Shown: in pieces, positions 15,794 through 20,586 of the stretch
Layout: each line of letters begins with the position of its first letter
Position numbering within the stretch: the first letter of the stretch is position 1
IMG/VR virus record: IMGVR_UViG_3300022752_000474
Location: 1 to 20,586 of that record
From: a virus
Length of the DNA: 20,586 bases
Direction: 5' to 3' (one strand)
The notes under the pieces: model-generated
What the model was told of the DNA's origin: nothing
The model's database searches: none
What the model saw: the letters and a program-made list of their open reading frames with translations, nothing else
Position numbers and translations under genes: made by a program

Positions 15794-17596
15794 ATGGCAC
15801 AGATTCCTTTTTCTCCTCCACAAGTTCAGGCAGCACTACAAAACCCTGTCCGGTTTCCTGACCAGCAACTTCAACAATATGCTCAACGTGGTAGCCCTAC
15901 AGGACAAGTCACGCCTCCTATGGCGCAGCAAGAAATGGCTACGAGAGGGCAAGAACGCCAAGCGTTTCAGCGTCAACAAGCCATGAGTCAAAACCCTGAA
16001 AACAGCCCAACAATCTTTCAACAGAAGGACATGCAAATTCAGCAAGCTATGCAAGCCTTGCAGCAAAAAGAGCAGCAGCTTGGGATGATGGGTGCTTTGA
16101 TGGCGAGAAAAGCACAAGATGTACAGGAACGAGAACAAGGGATTGCCACACTTCCCGTTCGTGAAGATATGTTTACTGCTATGAATGGCGGTATTGTGTT
16201 TCGTGGTGGTGGGCAAGTGCAGCGATTTAATGGACGAAAAGGCCCATCATTTATAGAAGGTATAAGCCCAGAATTTGGCGGTGTATCCTCAGATGTGCTT
16301 ATAGAAGACATATTTAGAGCAGAAAAAAAGAAAAAGGAAAAAGATAAAGTGCAATATGAATTTCTACAAGAAGCCGCGCCTTCTGTAGCAAAACGTTTTG
16401 CAGAAGAAAACCCCCATGTTTTAGAAACTATTCCCCGCGTACCCAGCACCGTAGGTGAACCTGAACCCACTATCTACAAACCATCAACAAATAAAAAAGA
16501 AGACAGAAAATCGTCAAGTACTACTGGTGAAACTCGTGCTCCTTCTTTAGCTAATTTAACCACTGGGATGTACGATAAGTATATGAGCCGTATGTCTCCC
16601 TATATGGGAACTTCTCCTGAAGTTAGCGAATCTCGTTCGGGTATTAGGGGTGCGCTGGGTCGGATTTCAAATGAAGCTGAAAAGTCTAAACCGCTTGAAG
16701 GTAGGGCGCGGGAAGAAATGGAAACGGCTGAACGCGAACGCCTCGCCAAAGAATATGGCGAATATACTGCGGGTCGTACAAGCAGAAGGGAACGTGCTGC
16801 CGAAGCATTGCGTGGACAGAAACTCGAACTTATTGACTACCTCGGAGCAATGGCTGAAGGTGGTCCCGGTAAAACATTAGCTGAAACTTTATCTCGTGCA
16901 GTTCCCGGCACAACAAAACTTCGTGCAGACCAAAAAGCCCGAGAAATGGCAGCAGCTAAATTTTTAGCTGAGGCCGAAGAGCTTGATGCAAAAGCTGATT
17001 TGGCTGAACGTCGAGGCCAAACAATTGCGGCGCGTCAACTAACCGAGCAAGCAGACCAACGTCGCGCTCGCTCATTTGAAATTGTTAGGGGTGCAGAGGC
17101 AACAAACATTCAGGGGTTGGGTGCGCTTGCTAGCTCTGCTGAAGCTGAGCAAAAACGTATTGCCGATATAGCCAGTACTGGGGCCGCAGCAGAACTAAAA
17201 GGTAATTTGGAAGTCCAGTTAAAACAAGCTGAAATGAATTTCCGTGCAGCTTTGGAAGCAAATAGACCTACAGACATGATGCGAAATGCCCAGTTTATTG
17301 CTAATGCTACGGGTAAACCTATGGCGGAGGTTGTTAATAGCTTACTAACCAAGGGTAGGTCTTCCGTTAAAACTGCTGATCCAGCCAAAGCACTAGAAAC
17401 AATAAATGCTTTACCATTTAATAACCCAATGCTGGTTTCCCGCGCAGCATTGACCCAAGATGAAATGTTAAAAGTACAAAGAAGTAAAAACGAAAACGAG
17501 TTGCCCCCAGCTATAGTAAAAAAATTAACTCGTGCAAAAGAAGCTATGTATCAACAAATGGTAACAGGCGCGGCAGACGATTCGCTCTTTGATTGA
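15794..17596 (+). CDS. Putative internal virion / DNA-ejection protein, Gln- and Ala/Glu-rich
   Basis: 600-residue protein with AGGGGG ahead of the ATG. The N-terminus (PFSPPQVQAALQNPVRFPDQ, then QLQQYAQRGSP) resembles, from memory, the start of many aquatic-phage ejection proteins. Residues about 40-115 are Gln/Met-rich helices. Residues about 130-150 contain NGGIVFRGGGQVQRFNG, the same kind of GG motif as in the two preceding products. Residues about 280-500 are strongly helical with many Ala, Glu, Arg and Lys (EMETAERERLAKEYGEYTAG, KFLAEAEELDAKADLAERRG), likely coiled coil. The C-terminal 100 residues include PFNNPMLVSRAALTQDEM and end LFD. No enzyme motif is seen. It probably lines or assembles the ejection conduit with its neighbours. 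Confidence 0.7.
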   Translation: MAQIPFSPPQVQAALQNPVRFPDQQLQQYAQRGSPTGQVTPPMAQQEMATRGQERQAFQRQQAMSQNPENSPTIFQQKDMQIQQAMQALQQKEQQLGMMGALMARKAQDVQEREQGIATLPVREDMFTAMNGGIVFRGGGQVQRFNGRKGPSFIEGISPEFGGVSSDVLIEDIFRAEKKKKEKDKVQYEFLQEAAPSVAKRFAEENPHVLETIPRVPSTVGEPEPTIYKPSTNKKEDRKSSSTTGETRAPSLANLTTGMYDKYMSRMSPYMGTSPEVSESRSGIRGALGRISNEAEKSKPLEGRAREEMETAERERLAKEYGEYTAGRTSRRERAAEALRGQKLELIDYLGAMAEGGPGKTLAETLSRAVPGTTKLRADQKAREMAAAKFLAEAEELDAKADLAERRGQTIAARQLTEQADQRRARSFEIVRGAEATNIQGLGALASSAEAEQKRIADIASTGAAAELKGNLEVQLKQAEMNFRAALEANRPTDMMRNAQFIANATGKPMAEVVNSLLTKGRSSVKTADPAKALETINALPFNNPMLVSRAALTQDEMLKVQRSKNENELPPAIVKKLTRAKEAMYQQMVTGAADDSLFD

Positions 17597-17604
17597 GGCT
17601 GAAC

Positions 17605-20586
17605 ATGCCAGTTATAAATATCCCTCCTTACGGACCGATTAGGTTTTCTGATTCCCTATCTAAGGAAGAACTTGCAGAAAAAATAAACCGAATAAAAAGT
17701 AAAGTCGGAGAAAGTGAATATAAATTTGACCCTCGTGAAGAGTTATCGTTTTTAGAAAAATTAAAAGGCGGCGCTAAACGGGCACTTTCTGGTATAGGCA
17801 GTCTTGTCACGGATGTTGTCCCTGCTATTGGGGGTAGCTTACTTGGGTTTGAAGATTACGCCCGTGAGCAGATGGCAGAGGCAGCGCAAAAACGAGCAGC
17901 CGCTGAACTTGAATCCCCAACTGCTTATAGGAAATTAAGTGATGTTAGAGGAATTGGTGACGTACCGGGATTCCTTGCGGAAACATTGGGTGAAGGTGCC
18001 GTTGACATTGCCTCTTTACTTGTCCCCGGTGGTGTTGGTTCCGTTGTAGGTCGCCGTCTCGCACAACGTGGCGCAGCCGAAGCCGGTGAACAAATTGCAA
18101 GTCGTATTGCTAGACGCGGTGTTCCAGAAGGACCGATTGTACCAGACGTACTTAAAGGTTTACAGGAAACCGCTACGCGTAGAGCTGCAACGTCGTTAGG
18201 TCAAGCAGGTGCAGACCTTGGGTTTAAAACAGGTCTGCGTGGTGGTGCGTATGGACTTGCTTCAGGTGAGATTTTTCAAAGTGTTGAAGAAGAAACTGGC
18301 AAGCTTGAACCGGGATTAGCCCTTGCACTGGGTGTGCCGTTTGCCGCACTGGACTCGCTACTCCCTGAAACCATAGCCAAGCAGCTCGGTGCAACCGGTA
18401 AGGCAGTCTTAACTAAAGAAATGCTAGAGCGTTCAACGCTCCCTGAAGCAAAAAGTCTTGCTGCTCGCCTTGGTACAGCAATCCCTGCGTTGGTTGCCAA
18501 AGAAGGTTTAACCGAAGCGGCGCAAGAAAACATATCAATCCTTGCCGAGCAGATTGCTGGCAGTAAAAAAGAATTTTTTGATCCTGAGAATGTTGACCGG
18601 ATGCTCATGGCAGGGGTCAAAGGCGGTATTGCAGGCGGTGTGTTTGGTGCTCCCGGTGCGGCAATCGAAGCGGTTAGAGATAAACGTGCGGATCAGGCAT
18701 TGATTGACGCAGAATTAGCGCGACGTGAAAAAGCTAAAACACCAGAAGAAAAAAAAGAAATTGAGCAACGTCTTTTGCTTTTAGGGTACGAACTACCCAC
18801 ACCTAAATTTGAAGGGCGTATTGAACCTACCCTTGCACTTCCACCTCCTCCACCGAAAGCTTTACCTAGACCTACCCCATTTACCCCTATTGTTACCGCA
18901 GATGGCACGGTTCTTTTTACTCGGCAAGAAGCTGCGTTATACGAAGCTAACGAACGCTTTAAACAAGAACAAGAAGCTAATCTTATAAAGGAAAAAGAAG
19001 AGGCTAAATTTCAAGGTAAATATGCCCCGCAACGAGCCGGAACACAGTTTGAGTTAACCGGTCCCGGTTTTGGTGTTCGTGCAGAATCTCTTTTTAATCA
19101 AGAAGGTAATCTTAACGAAGCTGCCCCTGAAATTACATCTGCACCTATCACCCAAGCGTTTTTAGCTGAAGCTGGTATAGGTAAAGGGTCTGCACCATAT
19201 AAACAATTTATAGATAAAGATCTTGCAGACCCGGAAGTTCGGGGGGAATTTAGAGCTTTTTTGCGTGAACGTGCAGAAAACCCAAGTCGTTCTAAACCCG
19301 TGCAAGAAAAAGCTAAAGCCGCAACCGATATTCTTGCTCGTATACCGTTTGCTCCTGCTGATCAGCTTTCGTTATACCTACCCACTGAAATAGGTGAAAA
19401 CCCCGTTGAACGTATGGTTCAAGAAGCGCGTGGTCGCGCCCGTCCAACAGGGCCGACTCGTGTGGGTGGGGTGCCTGAAAGTAACTTAACAGAACAGCAA
19501 ATGCGCGAACGTAATCTTGCAGATATACAACAAGAGCAAGACAGACAAGCGCGTGAACGTTTTGAAGCTGAACTTGCAGAAACCGATCTTCGCGTGCAAG
19601 CAAATCAAGCTCAACGTATCATCCAAGAACGAAACACTATACTTGACGATGTACTTGCTGACCCACAAATTGTAAATCAAAGAAAGCGTTTTTCTGCTGA
19701 ATTACGTCGTGCAGGGTATACCGATACCAATATATCTCCGGCAGAAGAAGCACGTATTGCACGGTTTAACGAATTAAAAGAAACTTTCCCGGATCTTGAT
19801 TCTCAGGAAGTCGCCGCTAGAGAGCGTGCTGAAGCGGAAGAACGTGCCGGTCTTAACGAACTTGAATCCCTTGTGCCAGAACGTAAACCAAAACAAGCCC
19901 CTACCCCTAAAAAGCGTACTCCCCCGGAGGCTACAAATGTTAATGAACTTGACGAGAGTAGAAGTGGAGAAGGCGTTCCAGTTCCTAGCAGATCCGGAGA
20001 GCGAGTACCCACCGTCGGAACTGAGCCACCTGTCGCCACTGGAGTGGAACGTGCTGAGCCAGCTACTGAGGCAACTGTACGAGGAGAGGAAGTTCCATCC
20101 GTTGCATTAGAAGAAAGCAAAGGCGCACGTATAGAACGTAAAGAAAGTTTCAGGGGGCGTACAACTCCTGATGTTGAGTATATTGTTTATGACCAAGAGG
20201 GTAATCGGTATAGGACGTTTAAAACCAAAAAAGAAGCTCAACAAGCTTTAGATATGTTGACTATGCCAAGGGAAGATTTCTTAAATAAATACCCTGATTT
20301 AAAAGCTAAAGTTGAAGAAATAGAGACTCGTAAAAAAGAAACAACTAAATCCGAGACTGAACCCAAAGTCGAAGCCGAAACAGAACCCAAAACCGAACCC
20401 AAAAAGGAAACCGCAAGTGCCGCTGCGCCCACCGAAACCAAGCAAGCAAAAAAAGAGGGAACAACAGAGGCTCCTAAAAGAGCAAAAGTGGCAGAACCCG
20501 CCACTGGAGAGTCAACCGAAACAGACCGCACCATGCGCGGTCAAATGGAAAAGGTAAAGACCGAACGTGAACAAAAACGAAAAGAA
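17605..20586 (+). CDS. Giant internal virion / DNA-ejection protein, 3' truncated by window edge
   Basis: Reads as one uninterrupted frame from ATG 17605 (GAGG upstream) to the window end, at least 994 codons. Residues about 60-85 contain a glycine/hydrophobic stretch (GIGSLVTDVVPAIGGSLLGF), and residues 115-150 contain PGFLAETLGEGAVDIASLLV followed by PGGVGSVVGRRLAQ. Residues about 295-355 hold KEGLTEAAQENISIL and VKGGIAGGVFGAPGAA, suggesting membrane-active helices. A Pro-rich linker follows near residues 410-430 (LALPPPPPKALPRP). Residues about 510-580 have AGIGKGSAPYKQFIDKDLAD, a motif I associate with phage internal proteins. Residues about 625-765 are charged coiled-coil. Residues 778-835 overlap a second gene in another frame and are low-complexity. 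From about residue 910 it is a Lys/Glu/Thr/Pro-rich tail that continues past the window. No catalytic motif was visible in the part present. Confidence 0.85.
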   Translation, partial: MPVINIPPYGPIRFSDSLSKEELAEKINRIKSKVGESEYKFDPREELSFLEKLKGGAKRALSGIGSLVTDVVPAIGGSLLGFEDYAREQMAEAAQKRAAAELESPTAYRKLSDVRGIGDVPGFLAETLGEGAVDIASLLVPGGVGSVVGRRLAQRGAAEAGEQIASRIARRGVPEGPIVPDVLKGLQETATRRAATSLGQAGADLGFKTGLRGGAYGLASGEIFQSVEEETGKLEPGLALALGVPFAALDSLLPETIAKQLGATGKAVLTKEMLERSTLPEAKSLAARLGTAIPALVAKEGLTEAAQENISILAEQIAGSKKEFFDPENVDRMLMAGVKGGIAGGVFGAPGAAIEAVRDKRADQALIDAELARREKAKTPEEKKEIEQRLLLLGYELPTPKFEGRIEPTLALPPPPPKALPRPTPFTPIVTADGTVLFTRQEAALYEANERFKQEQEANLIKEKEEAKFQGKYAPQRAGTQFELTGPGFGVRAESLFNQEGNLNEAAPEITSAPITQAFLAEAGIGKGSAPYKQFIDKDLADPEVRGEFRAFLRERAENPSRSKPVQEKAKAATDILARIPFAPADQLSLYLPTEIGENPVERMVQEARGRARPTGPTRVGGVPESNLTEQQMRERNLADIQQEQDRQARERFEAELAETDLRVQANQAQRIIQERNTILDDVLADPQIVNQRKRFSAELRRAGYTDTNISPAEEARIARFNELKETFPDLDSQEVAARERAEAEERAGLNELESLVPERKPKQAPTPKKRTPPEATNVNELDESRSGEGVPVPSRSGERVPTVGTEPPVATGVERAEPATEATVRGEEVPSVALEESKGARIERKESFRGRTTPDVEYIVYDQEGNRYRTFKTKKEAQQALDMLTMPREDFLNKYPDLKAKVEEIETRKKETTKSETEPKVEAETEPKTEPKKETASAAAPTETKQAKKEGTTEAPKRAKVAEPATGESTETDRTMRGQMEKVKTEREQKRKE
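19926..19930 (+). promoter_or_regulatory. Strong internal Shine-Dalgarno GGAGG for the nested gene
   Basis: GGAGG at 19926-19930 is followed by a six-base spacer (19931-19936) and ATG at 19937. The site lies inside the 17605 gene and is not needed by it. It is one of the clearest ribosome-binding sites in the window. Confidence 0.75.
19937..20110 (+). CDS. Nested 57-residue gene, out of frame inside the giant ejection-protein gene
   Basis: The frame is +1 relative to the enclosing gene; ATG 19937 (a second ATG at 19943), TAG at 20108-20110, preceded by a perfect GGAGG. The product starts MLMNLTRVEVEKAFQFLADP, then ESEYPPSELSHLSPLEWNVL, and ends SQLLRQLYEERKFHPLH. It reads as two amphipathic helices joined by an acidic/proline turn, with the LSHLSPLEW motif capping helix two. 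From memory, small phage proteins with this pattern (FL-DP---PP-L-HLS--EW--L--LL--L--E, ending PLH or similar) lie next to terminase genes in podovirus-like phages, so this is probably a conserved gene and not a chance frame. GC at third codon positions is 43 of 57 codons (75%), far above 4 of 20 and 6 of 20 in enclosing-frame codons at 19741-19800 and 20221-20280. The frame stays open 141 bases upstream, but no good ribosome site favours an earlier start. Function unknown; a DNA-packaging role is speculation. Confidence 0.75.
   Translation: MLMNLTRVEVEKAFQFLADPESEYPPSELSHLSPLEWNVLSQLLRQLYEERKFHPLH

Noticed and set aside
16321-16350. A-rich run (AAAAAAAGAAAAAGGAAAAAG) as a programmed frameshift site
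   Set aside because: The frame encodes a simple Lys/Glu stretch and stays open on both sides. No alternative frame gives a longer product.
16650-16880. 76-codon + frame inside the 15794 gene
   Set aside because: Lys/Arg-rich shadow of a Glu/Lys/Ala-rich helical region. Unlike the 19937 frame, it lacks a clear Shine-Dalgarno and a local GC change.
19803-20120. Antisense 105-codon frame opposite the nested gene
   Set aside because: Ser/Thr/Gly/Arg-rich low complexity, explained as a shadow of two overlapping + strand frames in a GC-rich patch; no matching ribosome site identified.
1-20586. Promoters and rho-independent terminators
   Set aside because: Gaps between genes are 16 bases or less, and I saw no convincing hairpin plus T-run or paired -35/-10 elements. 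The unit appears to be transcribed from outside the window.

Overview
The window looks like the structural and lysis part of a tailed bacteriophage genome (or metagenomic phage contig), most like a podovirus from an aquatic environment. All recognised genes lie on the + strand. They are packed so tightly that the largest gap between genes is 16 bases, and several starts overlap the previous stop (TGATG, ATGA, TAATG, GTGA). There are no tRNAs, rRNAs, integrase, CRISPR array, insertion sequence, or intergenic terminator or promoter that I can support. The host cannot be determined from this piece.

Layout. 1-330: C-terminus of a head-tail adaptor-like protein. 332-3100: six small or medium virion proteins, including a paralogous pair (332 and 967), a protein made of 20-residue repeats (1451) and a tail-fibre-like protein (2032). 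3113-7921: two adjacent, related multi-LamG proteins with three and four LamG-type modules, probably the fibres or adhesins. 7918-9321: two small hypotheticals, then a lysis pair (three-helix holin and GH24 lysozyme). 9325-12017: a nozzle / DNA-stabilisation-like tail protein and a second fibre-like protein with a possible jelly-roll head. 12020 to the window end: five consecutive large proteins with the composition of internal virion / DNA-ejection proteins (glycine-rich membrane-active stretches, Gln/Ala-rich helices, recurring GG-containing motifs). The last is open at the right edge, with at least 994 codons.

Working together: the adaptor and nozzle proteins form the short-tail conduit below the portal, the LamG, repeat and fibre proteins decorate it and probably recognise the host surface, the 12020-20586 proteins are likely ejected with the DNA to cross the envelope, and holin plus lysozyme release progeny.

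Most notable: a complete 57-codon gene (19937-20110) lies out of frame inside the giant ejection-protein gene. It has a perfect GGAGG Shine-Dalgarno six bases ahead of its ATG, a well-structured helical-looking product, 75% GC at third codon positions, and a local GC rise (about 57-62% against 35-40% in nearby 60-base lines). The enclosing reading frame there encodes a low-complexity linker with no aromatic residue. This is a strong case for an overlapping (overprinted) gene pair that standard gene callers would drop.
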